A stretch of 64,000 nt of DNA from Luzula sylvatica (Eukaryota > Streptophyta > Magnoliopsida > Poales > Juncaceae). The notes under the pieces were generated by a model that was given only the letters and a program-made list of their open reading frames with translations, was not told the origin of the DNA and made no database searches. Shown one piece after another: positions 32,878 to 44,416 of this stretch. A program made the position numbers and the translations under genes. How positions within the stretch are numbered: position 1 is the stretch's first letter; each line of letters begins with the position of its first letter. The DNA is taken from assembly GCA_946800325.1 (NCBI GenBank), contig OX326956.1:20550667-20614666 (forward strand), written 5' to 3'.

Positions 32878-35052
32878 ATGTACATTTGGATTTACGAAAA
32901 GAAAAGAAGAAGAAGAAGAAGAAGAAGAAGAAGAGAAAGAGAGATGAAAGAAATGAAAGGAGAGAAAGAGCATCACCTAAACACATCACATTGCAAAAAA
33001 GGCTCTTCTTTTTGGGGAATTTTCTCCCCGAACCCTAAATTTTCGCTCAATCGCTCTTATGTTCTCTCTCGTTTCACGTTTTTTTATGTTCTTCCTCTTT
33101 GCATTTTATTGTACATTCTTTATTCTCTAAACCTCATTATCTTTACTTGGCATCTCCCTCCTTGTCCCGAAAACGTTCTAGATGACACTACGGTTACACG
33201 TTTCCTCGCAGCGAACAACATCTCCACAGTTGTTTCTCCTGCTAAGTTCGTTTCGAGCCCGTTAAAACCATCAGAACCAACAGGATTACAGCACATAGTA
33301 TTTGGTATTGCGGCGTCGGCTTCGCTGTGGGATAAAAGAAAAGATTATATTAAAGTCTGGTGGAGACCAGGCAAAATGCGAGGTTTCGTCTGGTTTGATA
33401 AACCCGTTATGGAATTCAGATACAAAGGCAGGTCTAATGGATTGCCCGTGTTAAAAATTTCGTCCGACACGTCAAAATTTCCTTATACTCATAAAAAGGG
33501 GAGCAGATCAGCAATAAGGATTTCACGTATCGTGTCCGAGACGTATCGAATGAGTCTACCCAATGTGCGCTGGTTTGTAATGGGTGATGATGATACGGTT
33601 TTTTTACCTGATAATTTGGTACGAGTCCTGTCAAAATTTGATCATAAACAACCCTATTATATCGGATCACATTCAGAGAGCCATCTACAAAATATTTATT
33701 TTTCATACGGAATGGCGTATGGAGGCGGCGGTTTCGCGATTAGTAGACCCTTAGCTGCCCAAATCTCAAAAATGCAAGATGGGTGCATAAAAAAGTGCGT
33801 AAAAATGTCATATTTATGTAAAATCCATCTTAAAATCTGATTCACTTTAATAATTTGGTTATTTTTTCTTCAAAAAAATAATTTGGTTATTTCTGAAAAT
33901 ATGAACAGGTATCCAGCTCTGTATGGAAGTGATGACAGGATACAAGCATGCATGGCAGAGCTTGGCGTACCCTTGACACGTCACGCTGGTTTCCACCAGT
34001 ACGACGTGTATGGTGATCTTTTAGGTCTCCTTACTGCCCATCCAGTCGCTCCGCTCGTAACCTTGCACCATCTCGATGTGGTACAATTTCATTATTAACC
34101 TAGAACTTATAATTTGTTCTATTAATTGATAACTTTATAACCTATTTTAACAGGTACAACCGATATTTCCAACTGTGTCGCGTGCAGTGGCTTTGAGGAA
34201 ATTGTTTCAAGGACCGGTGCGGCTTGACTCGGCTGCAGTGATGCAACAGTCAATTTGCTACGATAAGACTAACAGATGGACTGTATCGGTTTCGTGGGGT
34301 TTTGTCGTACAACTTGTACGAGGAGTTATGTCGCCTCGTGAAATGGAGACTCCATCCAGAACGTTTCTCAACTGGTACTACCAAAATGAAATTTATGTTT
34401 ATAATTTTACATATTGTAATGAACTAATTTATTCTTAATTTTGTTATTGATGTTTATAATTTGATTTTGCAGGTATAAGCGCGCAGACTATACCGCATAT
34501 GCATTCAATACACGGCCAGTGGCGCGAAACCCTTGTCAAAAACCGAATATTTATTATTTGTCTAGTACGAGACTCGACATGAAAAAACGTGCAATAGTAA
34601 CGGAATATACGAGGTATAAAGAGAAGAAAAAACGACATGCATGCAACTGGAAACTGGCTGATCCTGCCGATTTAGTGGATCGGGTTATTGTTTATAAGAA
34701 ACCCGACCCAGGACTCTGGGACAGGGTAAGTTTGTTTCCTCATTATTATTCTTCATATTACTTTCTCACGATTAATTTATGTTTTCTCTCGTGCTACAAT
34801 ATACAAAAAAACTACATGCATTTTCTAATGAGGACTTTTGATAGTAGATTATATAAACATCAAACTAGTTTTATAATTTATATTACTTCTTTATATTAAT
34901 GAAAAGTTGATGTATTCATGGTTATTTTGTTGTAGTCTCCGAGAAGGAATTGCTGTAGAGTGACGTCGTCACCGAAGCAAGGGAAAAGGGGCGATAAAAC
35001 CGTAACGATAGAAGTTGGCATGTGCAAGGAAGGAGATATCAGTAAGATATAG
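32878..35052 (+). CDS. DUF604 / fringe-related glycosyltransferase, five exons, 559 aa
   Basis: Predicted exons are 32878-33794, 33909-34080, 34154-34374, 34473-34725 and 34936-35052. All introns are GT-AG and the frame is kept throughout. The protein is a type II membrane enzyme: a basic N-terminus, one hydrophobic segment (about residues 66-92), then a lumenal domain. That domain has the fringe-type metal-binding DDD (residues 237-239, in MGDDDTVF), a glycine-rich GGGGFAIS, and the family-typical YGSDDRIQACMAELGVPLT and HHLDVVQPIFP motifs. This is the plant DUF604 (GT31-like) family, presumed Golgi; the substrate is unknown. The first ATG gives an odd ten-Arg run encoded by a GAA/AGA repeat; the ATG at 32944 (537 aa) may be the real start. 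A relic of the last exon lies at 57935-57990. Confidence 0.88.
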
Positions 35053-35578
35053 CTTCCTCCTCCATTTTTGTTCCGGTTTTAATTTTTTACAGTATTGTTG
35101 TAATTTAAGTCTCTAATATATGTACATACTTGACCAGCACATAATTTTTCCGAATTGTTAGTTCAAAAAAAATTGTGTTGTAAATTTTGGGTTTGTGTCG
35201 GCTGGTACAAACTATAAATATTTTTCTTTTTGAGAAATGGTACCAGATATTTTCAATTGGAAGAAAATGAAGGTTTTTAGCAATGCCGGACCGGTTCCGG
35301 TACCATACAACGACATTACTAGTTAATCAACGTAAATCAACATCAAAATAAATTCCAAATTTTTTCTTTTAATCGGCCAAGACCAAGACCTACTGAGGTC
35401 TCCGAGTAAACCGTGCCACACGTCGTAGTCGTTACAACGGTCAACGAGTCTTATTCCATTGTAAGACTTGCAATTTTGAATATGAGTCTTACAAATTTGA
35501 ATCATGTATTTTTCAAGTTAAAAGCATGTACTTCTTCTGCTTGCTCTTCTCACATTCACACCAATCTCCTTCTCTGTA
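35053..35578. promoter_or_regulatory. Intergenic block shared by the receptor-kinase copies
   Basis: Contains phrases also found upstream of the intact kinase (39885-40430): 'gtacatacttgacca.cacataattttt', 'aattgttagtt', 'gttacaacggtcaac.agtct' and 'tttttcaagtt/ata'. It was duplicated with the coding sequence and probably includes the ancestral promoter. A third, inverted version is split between 54425-54667 and 57660-57935. Confidence 0.55.
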
Positions 35579-35955
35579 ATGGAATCATTGCAACAAATAC
35601 TTCTGCTTTATCTCCTCCTACCAATTGTCGCCTCTTTCACTCCAAACGCCTCCATCTTCCTCGATTGCGGCTCATCCGTCTCAGTCGATGTCTCCACCGA
35701 CTATCCTCTTCGCACCTTCGTCTCCGATTCAAATTACGTCTATGGAGCAAACACATATCCAGTCGGCAATCCTAAAGACTTATTTTACGTACTCTGTTTA
35801 TACCACAGCTCGAGTCTTTACCTCACATTTCAGGTACCATTTGATTCTGGTGCAAAAATCATTTAATGTCCTCTGCCTCCACTTCTTCGTCTTCCCCTCA
35901 TCAAACCTCGCATCCGCCTTGTTCGATGTTACTGTCTTAAGCCGGTATGTTTTTG
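35579..35955 (+). pseudogene. 5' fragment of a malectin-like receptor kinase
   Basis: Starts MESLQQILLLYLLLPIVASF and is clearly paralogous to the N-terminus of the kinase at 40431. A one-base insertion around 35775-35790 shifts the frame after GNPKDLF; homology continues in another frame (VYTTARVFTS...SFNVLCLHFFVFPSSNLASALFDVT) and stops at about 35950. Signal peptide and the first ~110 residues of the malectin-like region only; no kinase domain. Non-functional. Confidence 0.88.
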
Positions 35956-36519
35956 GGATATACACACACATTTGATAAGATCTAGTGAAGAGTCACATCT
36001 TGAAACATAAAACTACATACAACCTTTCACCATTCTGTAAAAACGAAAATGATAAATCGTTCAAACCGACTGCAAGCCTTGACTCAAATTGTAGATAATC
36101 TAATTATCTTTCCAACCCAATTTGGACCAGTCCAATTGGAGTTCGTATGACAAAATTATGACAGTTTTACTAGTTGTATGTAAAACTGTCGTACCCTTTT
36201 GGTATTCCATTAAAACGAAAATAATAAATCGGTCAAATAGAAGAAAAAATTCATGAAAGTTATAGATAATCTCAACTGAATTTTTTGATTTTATTCATAA
36301 AACCGTTTCTTATCAATTTAAATATGTATATGCAATATACATATGTGTATATAATATACACATTATTAATTTCGTGTTTATCTTAATACATATCATTCCA
36401 TATGGCTCGTCATATTTACTCCATATAATCTTTCATCTTAAAAATGCATGAAATAACCTTTCCTTTTTATGTCCTTACTTATTCCTAGACCTTTAATAGA
36501 TGATTAAAATAATTGTGGA
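35956..36519. other. Non-coding DNA between kinase fragment and transposase relic
   Basis: AT-rich. 'aaaacgaaaat.ataaatcg' and 'gataatct' phrases occur twice (36045-36110 and 36210-36275), a small degenerate duplication. The left end of the CACTA element should lie here but no CACTA terminus was seen. Confidence 0.45.
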
Positions 36520-37930
36520 AAATTGGTGTAAGAGCGTATGATGTGGTTAGTGTGCGAGTGTTTTACAATGCACGTGTCCATTCTATGGACCATACATGAT
36601 TTTCTGGTGTACGGCGATACGTCCGGATATTCTTCAAAGGACAGTAAGGCATGCCCGGTTTGTGAGAATGATACATACTCTCATGTAATAAGAAATAAAA
36701 TTGTTACATGGGACACCGACGGTACTTAAAAAATAATCATCATTGGAGAAGAAGTGTAAAATTAATGGTAAACATGAGTTTTCTTCCATACCAAGTGAAA
36801 TGGCCATGAAAAATATATTAACATAATTGGAGCCTTTTAGGAATATTAAATTCGAAAAACACCTAAGTAATAAAAAGAGAAAACATATACCAGGAGAACC
36901 TAATTGGACAAAAATGAGTATTTTTTTTTGAGCCACCTTATTGGCATAAACTAAAATTACCTCACAATCACCTAATTGGACAAAAATGAGTACTTTTTTT
37001 AGCTACCTTATTGACATAAACTAACATTACCTTACAATCTCGATGTTCTGCATATCGAGAATAATATTTGTAATGTAGAAACTTTGTTAAGCATATAAGG
37101 TAAAATGAAGGACGCCGACAAGGCCCGTTTGGATCTGCAAGATATGAATATACGAAGGATATTGCATTTGCAAGGGGAGAGACTTGTAAATCCGCTCGCA
37201 CGTTACACATTATCTCATATAGGGAGACAAGGTTTCTGCGAAATCCTTCAATCCGTAAAATTTTCAGATGGATGTGCGGCAAACATTTCGTAATGTGTTA
37301 GCACGAAAGATAATAAATTATCTGGCTTGAAGAGTCATGATTGTCATGTTCTTCTTCAAAGAATGATTCCTATTGGAATGTGTGAATTTCTCGATAAATA
37401 TATTCTTAACGTTTTATGTGAGCTAGGTTGTTTTAATAGACAATTGTGCTCAAGAACCTTGAAGTTTGATATTTTAGAAAAAATGGAGAAACAAATTGTT
37501 ATTATTCTCTGCAAACTAGAGATGATATTTCCGCAAGCATTTTTTGATGTTATGGTTCGTTTTGTAGTTCACTTAGCTCAGGAGGATAAAATTGGAGGAC
37601 ATGTACAATATAGATGGATGTTTTCTGTTGAAAAGTACATAATTTCTCTAATATAAATGATTCATTTTAATTTTCACCAGATTTTTTTGTTCTAACATGC
37701 TCTGAATGTACAAGTTATCTTGATAATTTAAAGAGAAAGTGAGCAACAAAGCTCGTCTTGAGGATTCCATTGCCGAATCCTATATTGTTAAAGATTGCTT
37801 GTTTTTTTGTTCTCTATACATGATGGGGTTGAGACCGTGCTAATAGAGTGGAGCGAAATAATGATGTTGATATTCATCCTGTTAGAAAGTTATCGGTATT
37901 TTCAGCAAAAACCGTGTATTTAGTCATCTA
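36520..37930 (+). pseudogene. CACTA (En/Spm) TNP2-type transposase, degenerate
   Basis: Fragments in several frames follow the plant TNP2 transposase plus DUF4218 order: ILWTIHDFLVYGDTSGYSSK with ACPVCENDT (36580-36680), KRKHIPGEPNWTKMS (about 36880-36920), LDLQDMNIRR (37120), FSDGCAANIS (37262-37291), LKSHDCHVLLQRMIP (37326-37370), MEKQIVIILCKLEMIFPQAF with FDVMV (37483-37560) and VQYRWMFSVEKYI (37605-37643). After an intron-like gap come NKARLEGSIAESYI-like remains near 37745-37790. Stops, frameshifts and a ~62-bp tandem duplication (36905-37030) show it is dead. Confidence 0.85.
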
Positions 37931-38029
37931 AAATTTAACACATTAAAAAAAAACTGAATTTATTGCATTGATATATTTTAAACATACGACTTATTGCGTC
38001 GAAACTGTTGCGACCAAACGTGGTCCCAA

Positions 38030-38112
38030 AATGTGTGTCGGCGATTAAAAATTGGGGTTTAGAGACTACACAAATTTGTCCCAAAATCTATTTTTTATTT
38101 TTTGTAGTAGTG
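38030..38112. mobile_element. CACTA element right terminus
   Basis: The plus strand ends ...TTTTTTGTAGTAGTG at 38112, which read inward is CACTACTACAAAAAA, the diagnostic CACTA terminal repeat. Subterminal 'gggacaaattt' / 'gtggtccc' motifs follow. Together with the transposase relic at 36520-37930 it marks the right part of an old En/Spm-type element. The left terminus is missing. Confidence 0.75.
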
Positions 38113-38928
38113 TAAGTGGAAAATGCATCATATGTACGGTTAAGATAATTAATCAATACTTGTAACTTCAAACTCTTATTTAATCAAACTTAATCAAATT
38201 AGTGAGTATGAGTTGACCCATCTCGGAACATTCGAAGCAAAAAAGAAATCCATTTTATGGCCCTTTTTTCCTTTTTTCCCTTATGTGGTCACTGCACAAC
38301 AACTCCTCGGAGACGACAACAAAATAAACATAAATACATAACATTTTCATTAACAGAACAGTAATACAAATAATAATACTAGTCTTTCTAAAATAATTGC
38401 AAAACAATTTCGTTTGCTGAACATTACAAATTCATAAACTATACGGGGCTCAAGATAATAATTAGTAAAGGATTACACATTGGCTTGATGTTGATTTGGG
38501 CAGAGGGGACTAAGTATATTTTTGCTTTGATGTTCATATAATCTACTATCATAGTTTTCAATTGAAAATGCAAGTAGTTCTTTTGTACATTGTAACATCA
38601 TCTTTTTGTATTTGGCTGCCTATTCTCTTAGACGGCTTTAGAGAGATAATGAGTGGCGAGATCCCCTTGCCCCGAAGGAGGCTCTCTCCTTCTTTTCTCG
38701 ACCTCGGAGCCTTGCTTCCACTTCTTCTTCGTCATAGCATCTGGATTGGCCTTTCCAGAAGAAAATGATACAGAGAGGGAGAGAGAGAGAGAGAGAGAGG
38801 AGAGATATTTGCATGAGACTAAGTTATGCGTATGACACGCGTAGGTTGTTGGTGGGATTTTTCGTAAGTTTGAGAATCTGGCACTTATAGATGGTAAGTG
38901 GATAAATCAGAGAGAATGGAAATTAGAA
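38113..38928. other. Intergenic DNA with a short AG run, no gene recognised
   Basis: A more GC-balanced patch at 38560-38770 is open in two frames (68 and 60 codons) but has no recognisable content. A GA microsatellite lies at 38771-38802. Confidence 0.45.
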
Positions 38929-39111
38929 ATGGCTACTATTCGCGTTACAATGTCGCTGTCCTTAAAGACTTATTCATCCCCACCAATTATATTATTTGGT
39001 GTGCAACGGGTCCAACGAATAGCCTTCCAGGATACAGTAGCTTTTCTGACTGCGTTTGCACAAACGAAATCAGACCCAAACGCCTACTCGAAAATATCAG
39101 AACTATCGTAA
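38929..39111 (+). CDS. Small ORF of unknown identity, 60 aa
   Basis: Starts MATIRVTMSLSLKTYSS and contains a hydrophobic patch (PPIILFGV). Composition is less AT-rich than the surroundings and an overlapping frame is also open. No homology recognised, no downstream support and no paralog in the window. It may be gene debris rather than a functional small protein. Confidence 0.15.
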   Translation: MATIRVTMSLSLKTYSSPPIILFGVQRVQRIAFQDTVAFLTAFAQTKSDPNAYSKISELS

Positions 39112-39153
39112 CACTTGCAAAAAAAATTCTGCAGTAATTTATTTGAAGTGGAT

Positions 39154-39632
39154 ATGTAAGAAAATTACCGAGAAGTATGAGACTTGTATGAGATTGTATC
39201 TCTTCTTTTCTCTCTTTCTTTCTTGAATGATATTCTCTTTTCTTTTTCTTTCTCATAAATTTGTGGTATCTTTTCTTTATTGGAGTATTCAAGAAAGAAA
39301 GATAAGAGAATGAATAATTTCAATTCTCTTTCATTGAACTCACATCCATTACAATGAAATGGGAGGGGGTATATATATAGCATAATCATGGGTGGTGCCC
39401 CACACAAAACCATGGATGGTAATCTACAATACCATGGGAATGTACAATACCATGGGTCCAATACCATGAATGGTGCCCATAGTATATAAATATCATGGGT
39501 ACAATACCATGGATGGTGCTTATAATATATAATCATGTCATTAAGAGATTATAAATATACAAGTCAAATAAATCTTGTTAATTTTTTAAAATAAAATTTC
39601 TAAAACAAAATTTATTTTGAAAATCATTAACA
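39154..39632 (-). repeat. Possible LTR fragment, minus strand
   Basis: On the minus strand 39632 begins TGTTAATGATTTTC. A TATA box (gctatatatataccccctcc, about 39366-39385) is followed by a 'ttcattgtaatggatgtgag' leader and a CT-rich stretch, which is LTR-like architecture. Many ACCATGG-type short repeats lie at 39385-39520. The other boundary and target duplication are unclear. Confidence 0.4.
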
Positions 39633-39884
39633 TAGGTAATACTTGACCAACACATAAGACGGTCACAATTACATACCACAAATATCGGACGGTTCAGGGT
39701 ATTGTGACGACGTGGAACTTCTGTGCGCTTCATTTACTCTTGAAATTCGAGTATAATAGCAGGAATCGTGGCGGAAATTCCGCATGCTTGTTTGAAACTT
39801 ATAATATTTTATATATTGTTTTATTATATGATCGTGAGAGTAATACAAGATGAAATTATTTATATCGGTTTATTAATAAACTTT

Positions 39885-40430
39885 GTTGTAATTTAATTCT
39901 CTAACTTTATGTACATACTTGACCAACACATAATTTTCTCGAATTGTTAGTTTAAAAAATATATATTGTCTGATTTATTTATTTTTGAAGAGTACACTAA
40001 TTAATTTAGACATGTAAATAATATAAATAGAGATATTTGTATAGCTTTATCCTTTGTGAGAATGTATCTTCATGTAAATTTTGTTGTTTTTGTCAAGCGG
40101 TAAAAGATATTTTCTGTTGGAAAAAACAAAAGTTTTTTAGCACTACTCTACAGGTTCCTTTTATTCGGCTCAGGCCTGCTTTGGTCTCTGATTAAACAAT
40201 GCCACACATTGTAGTCGTCACAACGGTCAACAAGTCTATCCATTGAAAACTTGCAATTTCGAATGTAAATTTTACAAATTCGAATCAGGTATTTTTCAAG
40301 ATAAACTGCAATTTGTAGACCCTCCATTGCAGAGCGCAATCTGCACCGCTCAGTATCATCCACTCCACTATATTATTCCTTCTAGTTCATCGTTTATTGC
40401 CTCATATTCACACCAATCTTCGTCTCTGTA
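39885..40430 (+). promoter_or_regulatory. Upstream region of the plus-strand receptor kinase
   Basis: The proximal ~200 bp ('cgaatcaggtatttttcaag', 'gcagagcgcaatctgcaccg', 'catccactccactat') is conserved upstream of the minus-strand kinase (54425-54640), suggesting shared promoter and 5' UTR. The distal part matches 35090-35270 and, inverted, 57800-57900. A TATA-like TATATTATT lies near 40370. Confidence 0.5.
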
Positions 40431-42890
40431 ATGGAATCATGGCATCAAATACTTCTTCTGCTTTCTATTCTCCTACCAGTCGTCGCCTCTTTCGATCCAA
40501 ACATTTCAATCTGCCTTGATTGCGGCTCCCCTTTCTCCGTCGATGTTTCCTCCGACAATCCTTCTCGCCACTTCATCTCCGATTCAAAGTACGTCTCTGG
40601 CAAAAACACATATACAGTCGGTAATCCAGACACTTCTTTTCCATACTCTGTTTATACCACAGCTCGAGTCTCTACCTCACCTTTCACGTACCATTTGACT
40701 CTGCTGCCAAAATCATTCAATGTCCTCCGCCTCCACTTCTTCGTCTTCCCTTCATCAAACCTCTCCTCCGCCTTGTTCGACGTTACTGCCTTAAACCGGT
40801 ATGTTTTACTCTCTAATTTCTCAGTACCTCCTGCTACATCTTCACCAACCATAAAGGAGTTCTTCCTTTGGATAGATTCAGACAAATTAGAAGTCAAATT
40901 CTCTCCCCAACCAAAATCGTCAGCTTTTATAAGTGCTATAGAAGCATTCACTGCCCCTCCAGAGCTTCTTAGCAGCCCTATTCAAACAATACTCGGCTCA
41001 ACTACCTTTAGTGGATCACTAGAGAATCAAGCAATGGAAACCATGCACAGAGTAAACATGGGGGGTCCACTGGTCACTCCTCACAACGATACTTTATGGA
41101 GAACATGGACTCCTGATGATAATTTCCTCTATGATGAAGCTAATTCTTCGACTACTAAATCGACAGGTAGTTCTGAGTATCGACCAGGGGGGAGTTCAGA
41201 AGAAATTGGGCCACCGGCCGTTTATGAAACGGCAAGAGTAATCAACGTGACACAAAGAGCTAATTTCAATGTGAATGTTACATGGGGTTTCAAGGTGGAT
41301 TCGGGATATAATTACCTTGTAAGAATGCATTTTTGTGATTTCATATCATCCATATTTAACCTGACTGCGGGGCCTATTTTTAACGTCTATATAATGGATT
41401 ATTTAGCAATTAACCTTCAACCCGCCATTTACACGATTGATGTCGCAGAACCGTTCTATCAAGATTTTGTAATATTCTTTAAGAATTCATCGAACATAAC
41501 TATTACTATCAACCTGGATTTACAAGAGAGAAAAAGTGCGTTCCTCAACGGTTTGGAGATTATGAAAATGAACTACTCATTTTCTAGCAAGAGAAAGATT
41601 CCTCGGAAGATTATTATTTTGGGAATCGTCATCGCTATCATTGGAACAGCTTTCTTAGTACTTTGTTTTATTTTTGTTTTTCGCAAGAAACAGAACCAAA
41701 AGCCTGAAGTGAAATCAACGGAAACACCGGTAACAGAGTCGCCATATGCAGCTCGAGATTTCAATTCGATGAATAATTCAAGCAATTTTGGGGGTTCAAC
41801 TACATTAGGTGTATCACCTCAACTTAACCTACGGCTGCTAATTTCATTTGAACATATTAAATTGGCAACACATAATTTCGAGGAAAACAACATCATTGGA
41901 GTAGGTGGATTTGGGAACGTTTATAAAGGTGCTTTGAAAGATGGAACTGTAGTTGCAGTAAAACGAGCCACGGCACAATCTAATCAAGGTTTGTTAGAAT
42001 TTCAAACCGAGATTGATCTTTTATCTCAAATTCGTCACCGACACTTGGTTTCCTTAATCGGATATTGCGACGAAAGCTCGGAGATGATATTGGTATATGA
42101 GTATATGGAAAGAGGCACGTTAAGAAGTCATTTATACGGTTCGGATTTACCCACTCTTTCATGGAAACAAAGATTGGAGATATGCATAGGGGCCGCAAAA
42201 GGATTGCATTATCTCCATACAGGTTTTTCTCAAAATATAATTCATCGGGATGTAAAATCAACAAACATTATTTTGGGAAAAGATTTCTTGGCCAAGGTCT
42301 CAGATTTTGGTCTGTCAAAATTAGGACCTTCTTTAGAGCAAACACATGTTAGCACGGCAGTGAAAGGTAGTTTTGGATATCTAGATCCCGAGTATCTCAA
42401 GACACAAAAACTAACTGATAAATCAGACGTTTACTCTTTCGGGGTTATACTTTTTGAGGTTCTCTGTGCAAGACCGGTTATAGATCAATCACAAGACAAA
42501 ATAAGTTTAACCGAATGGGCTATCAAATTGCAAAAGAGAGGCAAGTTGGATAAAATCATAGACCCTAAACTCATAGGAAAAATAAACGAGAAGTCACTTA
42601 GAGTTTTCGGAGAGACGGCTGCAAAATGTTTGAAGGATTACGGGGTGGAAAGACCGTCGATCGGAGATGTTTTGTGGAGTTTAGAGTATTGTTTACAATT
42701 ACAAGAAACAAAAGTAAGGCATAACACGCACGAGGATAGTAGTACCTCTGCAGTGGATTTTCCTGTCGTCGAGAGAATACCTTCGAGTATCACAAGTTCG
42801 GAGGGAATTAGCAATGTTGGTGACAAGAACGAGGCTGATTTGACGAAGAGTAATGTGTTCTCGCAATTGATCTCGAACGAAGGAAGATGA
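40431..42890 (+). CDS. Malectin-like receptor kinase (CrRLK1L type), 819 aa, intronless
   Basis: Predicted plasma-membrane receptor serine/threonine kinase. Order: signal peptide (about 1-20), malectin-like ectodomain (about 25-375, with LDCGSP, VYTTARV and NMGGPLVTPHNDTLWRTW), one transmembrane helix (about 393-416), then kinase (about 480-755). Kinase motifs are intact: glycine loop GVGGFGNVYKG (about 488-498), catalytic Lys511 in VAVKRA, HRD at 605-607, DFG at 625-627, and GYLDPEYL in the activation segment. RPSIGDVLWSLEYCLQLQE near the C-terminus is a hallmark of the FERONIA/THESEUS (CrRLK1L) superfamily. The MESWHQILLLL start gives a normal signal peptide and agrees with its paralogs. 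The ligand is unknown; ectodomains of this family perceive wall glycans and RALF peptides. Confidence 0.95.
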   Translation: MESWHQILLLLSILLPVVASFDPNISICLDCGSPFSVDVSSDNPSRHFISDSKYVSGKNTYTVGNPDTSFPYSVYTTARVSTSPFTYHLTLLPKSFNVLRLHFFVFPSSNLSSALFDVTALNRYVLLSNFSVPPATSSPTIKEFFLWIDSDKLEVKFSPQPKSSAFISAIEAFTAPPELLSSPIQTILGSTTFSGSLENQAMETMHRVNMGGPLVTPHNDTLWRTWTPDDNFLYDEANSSTTKSTGSSEYRPGGSSEEIGPPAVYETARVINVTQRANFNVNVTWGFKVDSGYNYLVRMHFCDFISSIFNLTAGPIFNVYIMDYLAINLQPAIYTIDVAEPFYQDFVIFFKNSSNITITINLDLQERKSAFLNGLEIMKMNYSFSSKRKIPRKIIILGIVIAIIGTAFLVLCFIFVFRKKQNQKPEVKSTETPVTESPYAARDFNSMNNSSNFGGSTTLGVSPQLNLRLLISFEHIKLATHNFEENNIIGVGGFGNVYKGALKDGTVVAVKRATAQSNQGLLEFQTEIDLLSQIRHRHLVSLIGYCDESSEMILVYEYMERGTLRSHLYGSDLPTLSWKQRLEICIGAAKGLHYLHTGFSQNIIHRDVKSTNIILGKDFLAKVSDFGLSKLGPSLEQTHVSTAVKGSFGYLDPEYLKTQKLTDKSDVYSFGVILFEVLCARPVIDQSQDKISLTEWAIKLQKRGKLDKIIDPKLIGKINEKSLRVFGETAAKCLKDYGVERPSIGDVLWSLEYCLQLQETKVRHNTHEDSSTSAVDFPVVERIPSSITSSEGISNVGDKNEADLTKSNVFSQLISNEGR

Positions 42891-43830
42891 ACAAATTTAT
42901 TATGTTTTATTTTACTTTTTTCTCGAATTAATACATAAGATATTGAACTTGAATTGTAACTAATTTGTTATTAAATTGTAATTGTCAAATTGATGAAATG
43001 CTTTTATATTTCCAAGGAAACATGAATTAATTGAGTGATATTTCATGTAATTCCACCAGAACTCCCAATATTTTGTTAAGATATTACGGCATTCTCTAGT
43101 CACACAATAAAGTGATGTGCAATTATTATTATTATTATTATTATTATTAGTAGTAGTAAAATATCCCCGACTTCGTTGCAGATTTTTTCAAATTGTTTTA
43201 TCTCTATTACAATTCTCATGGTCGAACAACCATTTTAACTTACATTGAAATTTAAGTTTTACTTCGTAAATATTTGAAGCGTGTGTTAACATACATAAAA
43301 ATAAAGAAAAAGGTTTCTTGTATACATAAATTAAGCATGTGTTACATACAAATGCATGGAATTGCTTGCTGGAAAATAGATCTTCACTCTTGACCAGACT
43401 ATTATCACGAACAAATCCATCAATAATTTTAATTTTCAATCAAGCACATGGTACGGATTTATTTCATTTAATGGTAAACGAAGACAATATTTTACATAAT
43501 TAAGCTAAGCCTCAATGGACTTGTTGTTTCTCAGTGAGCCTCAGTTTGACCTAGCATTAACACTATAAAAAAAAATTATACCACATTATATGCAGTTCTG
43601 CCTCAATTCTTACACTAACACAAAAAAGAAATTATACCAAAATTAGCTTTATGAGCCAAACTTTTCAAATTGAAAATTTAAATATTCATACTAGATAATA
43701 TAATTTAGCCCAAATCAAACCGAACATACAAAATAAAATTGTAATCTTACCCTCCATTTAAAATTGTAACCAATTGAGTCCCAAAACCTATACCGTACTA
43801 ATTGTACAAGTCATCTCAAAAAGTTTTCTT
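42891..43830. other. 3' flank of the kinase gene: microsatellite and degenerate Helitron end
   Basis: The first ~70 bp resemble the 3' flank of the minus-strand kinase ('taatttgttattaaattgta'). An ATT microsatellite (43127-43150) and a weak minus-strand Helitron-like end ('aaaatatccccgacttcgttgcag', 43158-43181) follow. The latter mirrors the intact terminus at 51613-51645 at a similar distance from the paralogous stop codon. No gene beyond. Confidence 0.5.
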
Positions 43831-44260
43831 CAAGAAATCAAGCAAGCTTGCACGCAGATTTACTAAAAATATCTACGTGTAGCCGAAAGGCGATAATTCG
43901 AGGTGGATACGGGTAGAAAGATCTCAATTGATATTTTTCATTGTGATTCAAGGATAACAAAAACGAGCAAGGCCGGATCTTAATCGGAACGGTTTAGGTT
44001 GTATACGACAAGGCGGAACTTCATCGACGGTGTTAAATCGTGCGGGCGTGGAACGCATGTGTTGTCGAAGAACGGAGCAAGCAGAAGCAATAATATAAGT
44101 GTGTCAACCCTTCGTCGTGATCAATTTCACAAGGTATGACCCGTTTACAGATTATTGCATGATTTGTATCATGAAGTCGACGACGTGTTCCTCAGGATCT
44201 GATCGGACCGAATCTTTTATTTCGCTGCGCCGGACTCGATAGTGATGCCGATACCCAACA
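43830..44260 (+). repeat. LTR-like fragment ending ...ACCCAACA
   Basis: GC-richer stretch with 'tttcgctgcgccggactcga' and a terminal CCCAACA resembling the 3' end of copia-type LTRs (compare CCCCAACA read on the minus strand at 18618). The left boundary and target duplication were not found, so this is a partial or decayed LTR. Confidence 0.35.
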
Positions 44261-44416
44261 AATATTGCATATGAACATATTTTATTGCATTACTATAATG
44301 CAGAGTATGAGACACTGTTATTGATATCATCTATGAGGTACAAGGGTGGTTGTACAATTTGTGTGCAACTTATTTGACCGACGAATAAAAACTATGAAAA
44401 ATATAATTATAACTCA

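Noticed and set aside
33434..33706. 90-aa antisense ORF in the glycosyltransferase exon
   Set aside because: Shadow of a conserved coding exon.
43550..43640. Possible CACTA end at 'cactataaaaaaaaatt'
   Set aside because: The sequence departs from CACTAYTACAAAAA after the first bases and has no subterminal repeats.
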